Program-made: the position numbers and the translations under genes | Part shown: positions 53,795 through 64,000 of the stretch, one piece after another | Position numbering within the stretch: the stretch's first letter is position 1 | How the letters are laid out: every line of letters starts with the position of its first letter | The notes under the pieces: generated by a model | Database searches by the model: none | Told to the model about the DNA's origin: nothing | The model's input: only the letters and a program-made list of their open reading frames with translations | Assembly: GCF_013368755.1 (NCBI RefSeq) | Contig: NC_049565.1 | Coordinates: 868,001-932,000 of the forward strand | Direction of reading: 5' to 3' | DNA from: Talaromyces rugulosus | Taxonomy: Eukaryota; Ascomycota; Eurotiomycetes; Eurotiales; Trichocomaceae | DNA: 64,000 nucleotides

Positions 53795-54367
53795 GATGAT
53801 GACGACGCGATGTTTACTGAGATGGACTTTGTTATGCCGTTGCAATTTGAGATGGATTAAACTGAACAGTTGATGATTGTCCGATGAACCAGGTTAATGT
53901 AGATGAGAGACGGCTCAGAGTTGAAAAGATGGACATTATCCTCCTGCAGGCAGCAACACAAAAACTTTTCCTTTTACGATAACTTAAGTCTCCTTGGCGC
54001 CCCACTGTTAATGTAACAGTTCGCGTATAATCAGCTCGTGCGGTTGGTTACATACCAAAATTCACCAAAATTCCGGCATCAAGTCGAGATTTATGAGCAG
54101 GTATAAGAATCAGCATTGTGATTATACTAACGTCTCCAGTGGGAATGCCTATCAAAATCAGAAATATGAACTATGTATTGTTATATTAGCTTCTCACTGG
54201 TGTGGCCTATGCCACAGAGCGTTGGTCGCCACATTTGGTGTGTTTGTGCGTTACTTTCCTTAGGGCCTGAAAACGCCGCTAGGCTGCCATATTTTCCTCA
54301 AAGCTGCTCATAACTTTCACAGAAAACATGGCACATCCTAGATCAAAATCGCTACAAAGAATTGACA
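53795..54367. other. Intergenic
   Basis: No supported feature. Confidence 0.35.
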
Positions 54368-54628
54368 ATGGCTGCCATGACACCCCAGCAAGCGCTCGAG
54401 GAGTTTCTCGATAATAGCAATCCGCGGGTAGTCACCCAACCGATTACGGAGGCCTTGGAGCATCCTACTGCCAGTATTGATTAATTTGCTAGCAGCATTG
54501 ATAAAAATGATTACCACAATTTCTACCGAGCGTACTTTCTGGCAGTTAGGTATACTGAAAGCAGCATTCCCAATGTCACAAGGCTTGTTGAGTTACTCAT
54601 AGAAAGACAACCACGTCAACGGAACTAA
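54368..54628 (+). pseudogene. Broken gene fragment, possibly DUF3632-like N-terminus
   Basis: A reading frame of 86 codons from ATG 54368 (MAAMTPQQALEEFLD) to TAA 54626 is interrupted by TAA at 54482-54484. Coding-like sequence resumes at once on the other side in the same frame (FASSIDKNDYHNFYRAYFLA, then NVTRLVELLIERQ). The layout (PITEALEHP, then a helical segment ending in LVELLIERQ) resembles the N-terminus of fungal DUF3632 proteins, but this is a weak call. Nothing recognisable follows, so it is a truncated remnant. Confidence 0.4.
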
Positions 54629-54853
54629 TTCCTGGGCCTCGTGAAAGTTGGTGATGGCAACTCATTTGGCTACTAGTTACCAAAGCGCCTATATGGAGAA
54701 ACAAGTAATGATGTTTTGCACAGAGAATCTCGGATCGATAATTGAATGTAGAAGGTCAAGCAATATTCGATCCAAATGTATTACTGTACAGTATCACAAG
54801 AATATATTCTGGATGAATGTAAAAGGTCTTCACCACTGATAATCTCCTAACCG

Positions 54854-56334
54854 TCAATGTTGACGAAACATACTCTCGAAATCTGATTCGATTTGGAAAC
54901 CAGCTCGTCGAAGACGATTAACGTATATCAGACCAAGACATGCTGGGGTGTAGACCCCTCCCTTTAATCTCTCTCTATCGCCTTGCAAAAGTGTCCCGGC
55001 TGCTTCTGCAAGAACAGCAGCAGTCACTAAAACTTTGTTAGGATTCATTGGAAATCCGAGACAATTGACAATGACTTACAATAGTACATGCTACCGGTAT
55101 ATGAGAGCCGTCCAAAAATCTGTTTGTTGATTTTAGGTTCGACTTCAGTTTCAGCAATTGCTCGGAACTCGATAATTTCCTTTCTAGCCACCTCTTTATC
55201 GGGTCCTTCCCCTGGCTTCGTGATGAACAGCCTCAGTAGTGCTCGGACCGGCGGTAGGAAGAGAAGAACTGCCACAGTTAAAAGAATACAGTGCCCCATC
55301 ACACCTCTAAGAACATTTCCGGCATAAACAAATTCCTGATAGGTGAAATTGGGTCCATAAAATTCATTTTGTAACTCCGGTTCCGTCTTCATCAATCCCC
55401 AGGTGCGAAACACGATAGCTGCATTAGCGTTACCAGTTGGGCTTGATGACAGCAGGCCAAGGCGAGGCACTCTGTATAGTCCGGTGATTGCCGACCAAAT
55501 GGGCCATTTCGGAAGTGGATGTTCGTTCGTAACCGGCGACAAAGCATATGGTTTGTACGACCTGTAAATATCGTTGAAAGAAAAAAAATCAAAAAAATTC
55601 AGAATACTAGCTAGTGTCCCACCGGAAGTCGTAGAGCTACAGAAAGTTTAGGGTTTTTCATTAATATTAAATTGTATAGCAAAACTTACTGAAGTTCATG
55701 AAGGTCCATAACAACATCGCTAATCTTAGACGAAAACTTTGACCGGGCTTCTGTTGCCATTACCCAGGTAAGAATGTCTGATGGAACTGCCAGTCCGGTT
55801 TGAGGAAACATGCAAGCACCACTTGTTCTGGCTGTGGCCTCGTACTTCTTAATCATTGCTAACGTCCATGGTACTTCGGCTGTGCAGTCCACGTAATGGG
55901 TACCAGCTTCCGCACAGGCTTTGAATGCATGTTCTCCGTAGAGCGCGTAGGGACCAACTGCTGAGATGAGACAAAATGTCTTTCTTGCCAAGACTGCAAG
56001 CTCTTTATCGTCGATATTGCACACTTCGATGTCTTTAATATATATTAGTATATGTTGTTGGATAACTTGGTTGAGCATTTTACCAGGCTGAACACGATCT
56101 GGATTCAAAAACTTGCACCGTGAGACTACTTGCTTGAGTTTATTTGGCGAGCGACCGGCAACAGCCCATTGCAGGTTTGATGGAAAGTTAATCGTAATGT
56201 GTTCAGCGGTCAAAAGCCCGGTATATCCTAAGTTTAGAATCAGTCAAAATTCATAACACAACTCAGAGATTAGACTTACCTGTCGCTCCAAAAACGACAA
56301 TGTCATACTGACGGCCATGTTTATTGAAAGACAT
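54854..56334 (-). CDS. Saccharopine dehydrogenase-like oxidoreductase (SCCPDH / trans-acting enoyl reductase family)
   Basis: Four exons on the minus strand: 56334-56280, 56227-55690, 55561-55080 and 55032-54854. Introns are 52, 128 and 47 bp with GT-AG ends, and the 1254-bp frame (417 residues) has no stop. The N-terminal Rossmann motif YDIVVFGATGYTGLL (residues 9-23) spans intron 1. LQWAVAGRSPNKLKQV is the typical second strand-helix. SAVGPYALYGEHAFKACAEAGTHYVDCTAE (near 100-130) is the hallmark of the saccharopine dehydrogenase-like family. A hydrophobic segment near 275-295 (CILLTVAVLLFLPPVRALL) is the usual membrane or lipid-droplet hairpin. The C-terminus ends FQIESDFESMFRQH. It is not the lysine-pathway enzyme; relatives act on lipids or are uncharacterised, so the substrate is unknown. 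Gene looks intact. Confidence 0.85.
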
Positions 56335-57410
56335 GCTGTGCTACCAGTTAAGCCTAACGGCAATGCTGATCTCTCGGAGTTTTGTAGGAGTAAAGAGTAA
56401 ATGAAGAGAAAGGCTTACAACAAGGTGGGAAAGAAAATTTAAACACAAATACAACGTCATTACGCTTAATTCATAGGACCTGGTCAGGTAAATACACCTA
56501 CAAGTTGGGGTGTTTCGGACCTAGAAACTCTAGTTGATTACCAACTAGGGGTAGAATTCACGAGGCTAATGATCATTAGACGCAGTCTAATAATCCAGTG
56601 GGCCGGGCCACATTCGGCCGAATAAATAACGATAAGCAGCCTGTTTCCCACTGAAGGGTAGAGACCGCAGGTCGAGGAAAAAGACTCCCTTTCGGTCCTG
56701 TTTCTATTTAAGGGTGACCTTCGATATGGAATATGAGAGTCAGCGGGTTACAATGTGAGGTATCTACATGTTTTTGTTCGTTCCGCGACTGCGATACAAT
56801 AGATCTGAATCTCTAGGTTAATCGCTAATTCAGCTTGCTAAGAGTCATGGAATTTCCTGTAAGTCTTTCCTCCTTTTCTACTTGGGCATCCTTTTGTTTA
56901 ATCGCCTATCCGGTTACATATGTGTTTGCCGATGAGCCAGATCTACATATGGCGTATCCATGGCATCAAAGATAATCTGCTCCATCAACGATTGATATCG
57001 GTTGTAGGAGATCGTTAGGCGAATGTGAATCGTGTCCTCCTCATTAATACACTCCAAATAGGGTAGAACCTGCTGGGGTGCCCTTCCGCCCTGGGGTCAC
57101 CCCTGTTCTGGACTTAGCACCGTGGTTTAACCCGCGCAGCCTCTTGCCTACGGTCGCTGTGGCGTCTGTTAAGTGTTAACTATCAGTCGCTTAGACTCAG
57201 AGGGGCTTTACTAGGCTTCATTGGGAAAAGTTGGACATACCCCAAGCCGAAATAAAAGCCGAATGAAATACTACATCCATCCTTAATTCCGAACATCAAA
57301 TAGAAGATGTTCTGCAAATTTACAAATTATCTATTTTTTATAGCCATTAGAACGCCTATATGCTATACACGCTGTTCGCGCCTCACATCGTAACTTATGC
57401 ACATAGTTAT
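56335..57410. other. Intergenic, no supported gene
   Basis: About 1.1 kb between the SCCPDH-like gene and the end of the SDR gene. A GC-rich patch at about 57060-57190 has LTR-like words (TAGCACCGTGG) loosely resembling the C LTR, but too weakly to annotate. Confidence 0.4.
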
Positions 57411-58435
57411 CTACACCGCAAATCGAGCTCGAAGCAGGTCTTTATCCACAATCTCGTCCATCTTGCCTAAAAGCTCATCTACATCCCACTTGACTGACAA
57501 GAATCTTCCACTCAGACCCTGTATGCGGCTTTGGTTCTGAGTCAGCCAAACGCAGAATGCTCCCGCAAGATCCGGGCTTTCCGTCATAACTAGAAGATAA
57601 GAAGTCAGAATGATTTTCCGAGTCACAAGGGGGAAGAAAAGACGGTCAAATGGGAAAAGAATAGCCTACAAGGGAGGAAGCTCTCAGGAATATTTGATTG
57701 CCTTGCAAAGTCACTCTTGACCCCGCCTGGATGCAACGATGCAAAGAAAATGCTATCGTCACCATTCGCGGCGTGCTGCTGCTCCTTGAGCATTTCGATG
57801 ACTCGGACCTGTGCAAACTTGCTGGCACAATAATGAATATGAGCAACGGGCCCACTGACTGTTGGCGCGGACATGGAACTAACGGCAAGAAACAGCCTCT
57901 TTTGTGATGTCGTGTTCGCTGCTGCTGATTCGTTCAATATTGGAATGAAAGACTGTGCTGCGTAGGCTGATGCCATGGTATTGATACTGAAAGCATTCTG
58001 GAAATTTTCTACCGATTCTTGCGCAATATCCGGGACAATATGACCACTGTAGCCAGCGTTGACGACAACAATCCCCACAGTGGCACCGAAACGAGTTCTC
58101 GTAGCGGTAGCAACCGCAGCAATATCAGAGGCTGACGAGACGTCACATTGCATTGCCAACGTCTGTATTGATGGGCTTATGGCTTTGGCCTCGTCAGCAA
58201 CAGCTTCGATCAGAGACAAACGACGAGCGGCCAGAACAATTCCAGTTGCACCAGCTCGAGCGTATGCCCGTGCAAGTCCACTGCCCACGGCTCCGCTACC
58301 GCCTAATATGACAGCCGTAAACGGCTGTGTGATCTTAGTTTTACTCGGATCAATAGTATCATACACATCCGTGTGCAAGGTCGGTACAAACTGTCTTAGG
58401 GCACGATCATTGTCTTGACTGGGGGTCGGCGACAT
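57411..58435 (-). CDS. Short-chain dehydrogenase/reductase (SDR)
   Basis: Two exons: 58435-57670 and 57589-57411, with an 80-bp intron (GTAGGC to CTAG) and 945 bp of coding sequence, 314 residues. The start MSPTPSQDNDRALRQ is a clear ATG. The cofactor-binding motif AVILGGSGAVGSGLA (GxxxGxG, residues 41-55), the CDVSSASDI acidic turn, VVVNAGYSG (NAG) near 125, the catalytic Ser in AVSSMSAPT and YCASK (YxxxK) near 206-210 are all present. LHPGGVKSDF follows the active site, as in classical SDRs. Exon 2 supplies MTESPDLAGAFCVWLTQNQ and the C-terminal end. It should be a soluble NAD(P)-dependent oxidoreductase; the substrate cannot be told. It lies 1.1 kb upstream of, and on the same strand as, the SCCPDH-like reductase. 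Confidence 0.88.
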
Positions 58436-58674
58436 TGTTGCAACAAATAATTGATATTGAGAGTATAAAATCTGGACATCTAATTATTTGATTTGTCCCA
58501 TGACCTCTGTCCAACTCGCTCTTATTACGTGGCTGTTCTATTCGCTTGAATCGAAAGCAGACCGGCATTAATGGATATTGCGGAGATTGTGAGCGGATCT
58601 CGGAGATAAAATTGATTCCTAATGGTGAGATTGTGGCCAATCTCGAAAGATCTGACAGTGTTACAGACAAATCA

Positions 58675-59000
58675 TAGGTAGCAAATGCACAGATTGATCC
58701 ACCAGGTCAGAGTCGAAGAAACCAAATAAAATCGGCTATAGTGGAGACCCTTGCGCGAGACCGACATTCTCCAAAGGAAGAATCTCGCTCTCAAGGTTAT
58801 CAAATGTTGCATTTGCACTTCGACCCTCCATGAAGCTCCGGATCCATTGCCGCTATCGTCGTTATGTCCTTTGCTCGTAGGCGGACATCCAGACTATTCT
58901 GATTGACTCCATTGAAGGCTTTCTTGAGGTCAAAAGCGATTGGTGTGACCGACCACCTTGCTCCGTAGCCACGCCCGGGTAGCTGACGTGTCAAGGGATG
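58675..59000 (-). pseudogene. LINE (Tad-like non-LTR) reverse transcriptase relict
   Basis: The minus strand reads VTPIAFDLKKAFNGVNQNSL near 58960-58890, then after a one-base frame change IRSFMEGRSANATFDNLESE and NVGLAQGSPL near 58855-58710. It continues past an internal TAG into PILFGFFDSDLVDQ. These are the reverse-transcriptase blocks preceding the catalytic FxDD region of fungal LINEs. Both a frameshift and a nonsense codon are present. It is a short, dead fragment. The flanking sequence to about 59340 shows nothing recognisable. Confidence 0.65.
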
Positions 59001-59349
59001 CAGTAACTTTACTTAAAAAGAAAGATTACAGCATCAGCGCTAACGGCGCTACCTCCTTCCGTCAGAGCAAGGTCAATTACGAGTGCCACCATATCTGACC
59101 AGCATCCGCCTTAGGAACCCTTGTATTCCCAGAAGGTTTACTCCGGAAGCTGATAGGAGCTACGCCATTCTATGTTAGTACGCAGGGTACTCCCCGATCC
59201 ATCAACTACTGGGCCACAGAAACGAAATTGAATCAGGCTTGCTTCAGAACCGAGGCTTGCAGTCATCCTAAATGCAAATGGGTCGGGAGAACAATTTTGT
59301 CATATAGGGTATTCTTTCGGCTCCGATCTCGTCTACCTCTCAGTCCTCT

Positions 59350-60538
59350 CTAGGTAGCCGTATTGAGTAGCCACTCAACAGCCTCTTCATGCAGAGAATG
59401 TACGGTTTCTTTCAAATTGCTTCCATGGGCTGTTGTCCACGCCCATGTATAGTAATCGTTGATCACGGTTTCACTCAAGGGTTGAGGATACTCCTCACTT
59501 GTCAAGGGCTGCTTAACAGCAATTTCGATGAGAAGGATCTCTAATGCAATAATATTTGGATATTGGTGCATGAGATCATTGGCATAATAAAAGTCCTTAA
59601 GACTTTATAGTCACTGGGACCAACTCTGTCGTCAGGTAGGGCTGTGGTTGTCATTGGCCAGTTAAGCCAGTTCCTTCATGCAATACCTGAATGCTCTCGT
59701 GGGTCCATGGTGTGATCATCCACGGTGAATTATAACATTGCCAAACGGACTTAGCAATAATATAGGCTGGGTATGACTTTCCCTTACTAGAGATATGTGG
59801 AATCTTTTCGAGTCGCTACCCTAGTGAAAGTCCTTCAAAAGGGAAAATACCACGGCTGGGATTGGGATTTGAGGGTCCAATGACTTTAAGCACGTTTGAT
59901 TGGATATAAAAGTGGACAGGATCCCCAAGCCGATCGTCAATCAATTGGCAAAATTCTCCCAGCTCTAGTCGCCTCATTCCCCGCGCCAAACGAGAGCGGT
60001 TTCGTTCCGGCGGTAAAGGTTAACGGGCTGGGGACACGAACCCTACTTTCTTCCGCTTCTGATTATTAGTCCGCCTGCGAACCTCGGCCTTGAGCGTTAG
60101 CTGTATTCGTTGGTTTCATCAAGCGCTTCTCTTGCTCACCTTCGAACCATCACATTCGACTCCTTCCACTGTACCAATGATTGAGAATGTACCGAAGAAA
60201 ACGAGTTGGCTTTAAAGACAAGTTCAAATAAAGCATCTTCATCCCCGTTTTGGGTTGTCAGTGCTTAGTCGCAGCCGTGTCCATTGCAGGTGACCCGTGC
60301 AGCAGTAATACGTAACGTAGGTCTGTAATTGCGTGTAAAGCGATTCATTCAAATTTCCTGGATGTCCAATATCGCCGTCATCCTGGTATCCCTCCTCTGT
60401 ATACAACGGCTCCATTTTATCCGCTGTCAGGCATTCCGAAATTAGACGTAGAAGGGTGTGATATTCTGGGTTTTGTAGGACGAAATGGACCAGGCTTTCC
60501 CGTGTCTCTTTGATGACAGTCTGTCTGATTTTGCTCAT
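59350..60538 (-). pseudogene. Degenerate DUF7580-like gene
   Basis: Three separated minus-strand pieces look like one decayed gene. 60538-60239 carries ESLVHFVLQNPEYHTLLRLI and CCTGHLQWTRLRLS. About 60000-59660 carries LELGEFCQLIDDRLGDPVHF, FPFEGLSLG and, in another frame, AKSVWQCYNSPWMITPW. 59571-59350 carries IIALEILLIEIAVKQPL and HEEAVEWLL. The order (Cys-rich block, RLxLS, LGxxL, LALSVLQLxxTPW-like, LLxxLGxxLLEL-like) follows fungal DUF7580 proteins as I remember them. Stops and frame changes between the pieces are too many for introns alone. No intact copy lies in the window. Confidence 0.5.
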
Positions 60539-61639
60539 GGAATCCTTGTAACTACGAATTCTCTTCAGAGTTCGAAATGGATCTGTCTCGCCCCGCGACC
60601 TCTGCGCAGTGTGTCAGTGAAGGTTGGTTGATTCGATGCATTCTATGACGCCCACTGAACATGCTTTGTCGACAATCTCGAATATCTTCAATAGCTTTTG
60701 TCGGGCGATTGCTGTCTCAATGATCGAAGCTACCTGCTGGGATAGAACGAACAGCTCGCATCCTAGCGTTCCATAAGCCTTATTACGGGTCTGCTGCCCT
60801 ATGAGGATGACCTGATTGCTGATCTACGGTAGAACCTGACAGCCCAAGTCCAGAATTCTTCACCGTCCATGAAGCATTATGAAGGTGAATCTATGTGGGA
60901 TATGATTGAAGTTTAAAATTTATAAACGGGCAAGAGTGGTGTCAGTTAGTGTGAGGTAATTTGGTGACCTGTAGCACGTGCTTACCTAGGCCTCAATGTA
61001 TGAAAGCCAGCCAACCTGTGTATATCAAGATTGTCAATGTTGTACTTAGAGTTATGGCAGCCCAACTACTAATATACGATGCCACACTAGCGTGTTCATC
61101 AGGTTCTCCGAGACTTGAGTGCTGTACCTATCTTAGAAGAATGGGCAGAGACCTGTCTAGCTGACTTGAACTTGTGGGCTAGTGGGGCCGGTGCTTTGAG
61201 CATCCCTCGATGCTCGGCTCTACTTGAACCTGGACGCAAAAATCTTTGTGGTTAACCTATTGAAAATGCTGCAGGATTTTGGGTGTCTTGGGCCTATTCC
61301 AAAATCGATTAGTGCCAAATATTCTGACATGTAGCAAAGTGCACCTCGTAGTTGTGTAAGAAAGTGTTCCACGTAACGGTTGATCTATTATTCCACGCAT
61401 GAGAGGCAGATGGACATTAATAAATTATTTTTAAATCATTATATTGTTCATAATATATAGTCCTAATCCTTGTATAGCTACCTCTATTTAGATTATTCGG
61501 TTGAAAAATATATGTACTAACGAACACTATTCTAGTAAAGAACGGTAGATACATTTTGATAATTACTATAGTTATGATTGTATCTCTATTTTTAATATAT
61601 CTAAATCAAAATAGCTATTATATTAATATAGCATGCCTC
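60539..61639. other. Intergenic; AT-rich from about 61400
   Basis: No supported gene. The last 200 bp before the transcription-factor remnant are very AT-rich, where the missing N-terminal exons of that gene would be expected. Confidence 0.4.
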
Positions 61640-63266
61640 AATGCCTTCGCCGAATTCTTTCTAATAAATATCCCCTGTATTCATATCCCAACATCGAAGG
61701 CAGAAACAGCTCCATCATGTCTTCTGTTTGCAATGGCGTCAATTGGTGCTAGTTACTATGAAGATACTGCTACTGCCAACGACCTTTTCTTCACGGCAAG
61801 ATATTCACTGATGAACTATGTAAGTGCAGCATTTATATATTCTCTTATCCAGCGAGTTTTCTAATAAACAATAGTTAGAGTCCAGTCCACTCACAATCGC
61901 CACTGAGCCTTTACCTTTCATCCAGTGTCTTCTCTTTGTGATGTTAAACGGTATTAAAAGCGCAGAATTTAAGATATTTCAAGACTCGCTGTCATTGTCC
62001 TCACTTCTGGCAAATGTGATGAATATCTCGCTATAATAATATCGCGCGTTTTTTACTAACAATAGTTTGTCATATTTTAGGCAATTCGATACCGAAACTT
62101 GTCACTTCCTGCGTCAGGAGAAGGTGGTTTATTAAACGAGTGGCAAGCCTGGATTGAATACGAAAGTATTGTGCGGTACGTTAAGAAGCCAAGCATGGCT
62201 GTGCCTCCACCTCGCTTTCAAAGTGGCTGATAGTACTTGCAGGACAAATTACGCCATCTATGTATTTCTGTGCACACTAAGCGTTAATTTTGAAGTACCT
62301 AATGCTCTCTTGGACTCAGATATGAAGGACTGCCACTTGCCGTGCAACGAAGACATCTGGCTAAGTCCAACACCCCAAACGTGGTTGGCAGTACGCCAGT
62401 ATGACTCCAATCCGCCAATCCGCTTCTCTGATGCCATGAGAGAACTCAATTCTCCTCAAACCCAGCCAACCGTGGCATTCACTGCTTTTGGTGGGTATGT
62501 GACGTTTCACGCACTAGTCAAACAGCTAGGAAATCTTAATCAGGGGCCGGTATGGCTTGCAATTGTCGCGCCAACCCTTTTGAATTCGCTGGAGCTTGCA
62601 CTAGAAAAGTGGAGGATGTCCTTTGAGAAAGATTTCGAATACCCTTTCTTTCCGCGGTATCCCCAAGGAGTGCTCGTCATTAATTCAATTTCACTCTATC
62701 GCCAGGCGCATGTGCGGCTATGTGGAGATTTCGGACCACTTCGCTCGGCCATGGCAACTCGAGATGTGCAGGAGATCGTACGAGGTATGAATTCAATAAA
62801 TGTTCCCATTACGCGAACAAAAACCTGTTTGAAGGCTGCTCGATGCGCCATTGATGCTCTACGAACACCCATCAGGGTGGGTATGGCGCTTTTAGGCCGG
62901 GTGCCGGGATAGTACCAAAAGCTCCTGTTCAACTTGTATTCAATAGAATGCTGTAAGCTTCCTCTTTTGCGGTGCTTCTGTACGTTTATGTGAAGCTGAC
63001 TCTACATAATTTTAGGTATTTTTTCAAGCCTTTGGATGCGTGAGGTGACAGGTTATACTGACATTATTAGCACGCCCGAGGAGCAAGAATCGGTTAAACT
63101 GACCCTGGAGACCCGGGGAGAACTGAATCTGGCTCCGGTTCACGCACAGAAACCGTTTGCGACACAATTGGTCTATGCCTGGGCCTTGATATTTGAACGT
63201 TGCAATGCTACAAAGGTTCAGGGGATTCTCGCCGAGGCACTGAATATATACGCTAGCACGTTATGA
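61640..63266 (+). pseudogene. Truncated fungal-specific transcription-factor domain gene with frame breaks
   Basis: Coding homology begins at about 61640 (FAEFFLINIPCIHIPT, then SCLLFAMASIGASYYED) and splices well through 61819, 61926-62015, 62081-62175 and 62243 onward. This gives FKIFQDSLSLSSLLAN, YRNLSLPASGEGGLLNEWQA, LSVNFEVPNALLDSDMKDCH and PCNEDIWL. This is the middle-homology (Fungal_trans) region common to C2H2 and Zn2Cys6 regulators. No DNA-binding domain is present upstream. Toward the end the frame is lost twice: near 62880-62905 (stop at 62910) and in a T run at about 63015-63022. WMREVTGYTDIISTPEEQE to LNIYASTL continues in another frame. Both breaks are single-base events in short homopolymers, so sequence error is possible, but the missing N-terminus favours a pseudogene. 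Confidence 0.7.
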
Positions 63267-63384
63267 TGGACCGTGTTCCCATTTTTATTCTAATATCATG
63301 ATCGTTTTTATTCCTTAAGCGAATAAAGTCATACAGCTGCCATTACTTTCGGCTTCCCCCAAGTCTCACAATCGAAGTCGGATA

Positions 63385-64000
63385 ATGTCCTACTTGAGTC
63401 CTGATCTTGCGCCTGATATCCACCGATTGATAGAATATACTGATTTCTTCAAAGAACAATTAGGCTATTCCAGTATAAGTGATCAAGACGCCTTGTCACT
63501 TAGGAAACAAAAATCTATGACTGTACTAGCTTGCATTCATTCCACGGGCCGCTGGGTGGAGAAGATCGTCCCTGTATGTATCAATAATTTCGATTGCGTT
63601 TGCACGTCGCTCCGGGCCGGGTACATGTACCCGGTAAAAAAAATACCTGGTGAAAATTGTTTCTGAAACTGAGGTCAATAACAGCCACCATTCTATTGAG
63701 GTATCACATCTAGTCGATCGTTTGCTCTTAAGCGATTTCTTGGTGGACATTCACTTCCGGTGCGTGTGGACGAACTTGTTTCCCACAAAATAATATCCGC
63801 AATGGCGCACTCAACGAGAGCGTCAACGATGCGTTTCTTCGATGTAAGTGCAAATCTTACCGGCTCTTCTCTTGCATTTGATATTAATAACTGTCAATAG
63901 GTTGCGGTGACTTTCACCGCCGATCAATTTCGTGGTATCTACCGGGGCAAGACATACCATGAACCTGATTTTGGAGAGGTTCTGAAACGAGCTGAAGATT
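63385..64000 (+). CDS. Unrecognised gene, partial at the right edge
   Basis: Begins at ATG 63385 (MSYLSPDLAPDIHRLIEY, then HSTGRWVEKIVP). A likely intron starts near the GTATGT at 63572. Coding-like sequence resumes at about 63720 (FALKRFLGGHSLPVRVDELV, then MAHSTRASTMRFFD). A clear intron at 63850-63900 (GTAAGT to ATAG) leads into VAVTFTADQFRGIYRGKTYH and EPDFGEVLKRAED, running off the window. The exact middle exon structure, and whether a frame break exists, is unclear. Family not recognised. Confidence 0.4.

Noticed and set aside
53369..53860. 163-codon plus-strand open frame opposite the 53402-53794 gene
   Set aside because: The minus-strand frame has a proper ATG and more protein-like composition; the plus frame is its shadow.
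57060..57190. Possible solo LTR relict with words shared with the C LTR
   Set aside because: Similarity is limited to a few short words; no ends or target duplication could be defined.
1..64000. CRISPR arrays, tRNA or rRNA genes
   Set aside because: No regularly spaced short repeats, and no cloverleaf or rRNA signature that I could support by reading. A tRNAscan run would be needed to exclude tRNAs firmly.

Overview
The window reads as a filamentous ascomycete, most likely Eurotiomycetes (Aspergillus/Penicillium-like). This is an inference from very short GT-AG introns (46-80 bp), typical Pezizomycotina families (PNP_UDP/NB-ARC/TPR proteins, F-box-ankyrin, DUF7924-like, GH16 with a short 3' exon, fungal transcription-factor domain), chromodomain Ty3/gypsy elements, and RIP-like C-to-T/G-to-A decay of repeats. 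It looks like an accessory, possibly subtelomeric, region.

Left part (1-18.3 kb), gene-bearing. It holds a coiled-coil gene whose spliced frame carries one stop codon (1623-3356), then a divergent pair. The pair is a nucleoside-phosphorylase-fold protein ending in a GFQVG-core motif (4984-6072, minus) and an NB-ARC/TPR STAND receptor whose first exon encodes the matching motif (6477-8475, plus, frameshifted). Next come two inverted paralogs of unknown function (8774-9364 and 11704-12297) flanking a secreted GH16 glucanase (9999-10935), a DUF7924-like protein (13004-14635) and an F-box/ankyrin protein (16922-17833).

Middle (18.3-51.3 kb), a nested transposon graveyard. An old, RIP-degraded Ty3/gypsy element B' (30762-50534) was hit by an A-family element A' (18346-30761, left-truncated). 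A' itself received element C (23214-29220) and a solo LTR (29867-30195). These older copies are heavily C-to-T/G-to-A decayed. Later insertions into B' are clean: an intact A element (31878-39524, TSD GTGGT), an intact hAT transposon (39867-43680, TSD ATTATTAG), an intact B element inside its own relative (44106-49604, TSD GGTTA) and a solo B LTR (50207-50463, TSD CCAGG). Two nested solo LTRs, D in E, follow at 50551-51312. Element ends and TSDs were read directly from the sequence.

Right part (51.3-64 kb), genes mixed with relics. It holds a small hypothetical gene (53402-53794), a nonsense-broken fragment (54368-54628), an intact four-exon saccharopine-dehydrogenase-like oxidoreductase (54854-56334) and an intact two-exon short-chain dehydrogenase (57411-58435). 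Decayed LINE reverse transcriptase, DUF7580-like and transcription-factor sequences follow, and an unrecognised gene runs off the right edge.

The most interesting candidate system is the divergent PNP effector/NLR pair sharing an RHIM/PP-like motif, which is the arrangement of fungal amyloid-signalling immune pairs. Second are features of the intact A element: an antisense ORF with exact Zn2Cys6 cysteine spacing, a Cys/His-rich tandem module between Gag and protease, and LTR/PBS complementarity suggesting self-primed reverse transcription (also seen in B).
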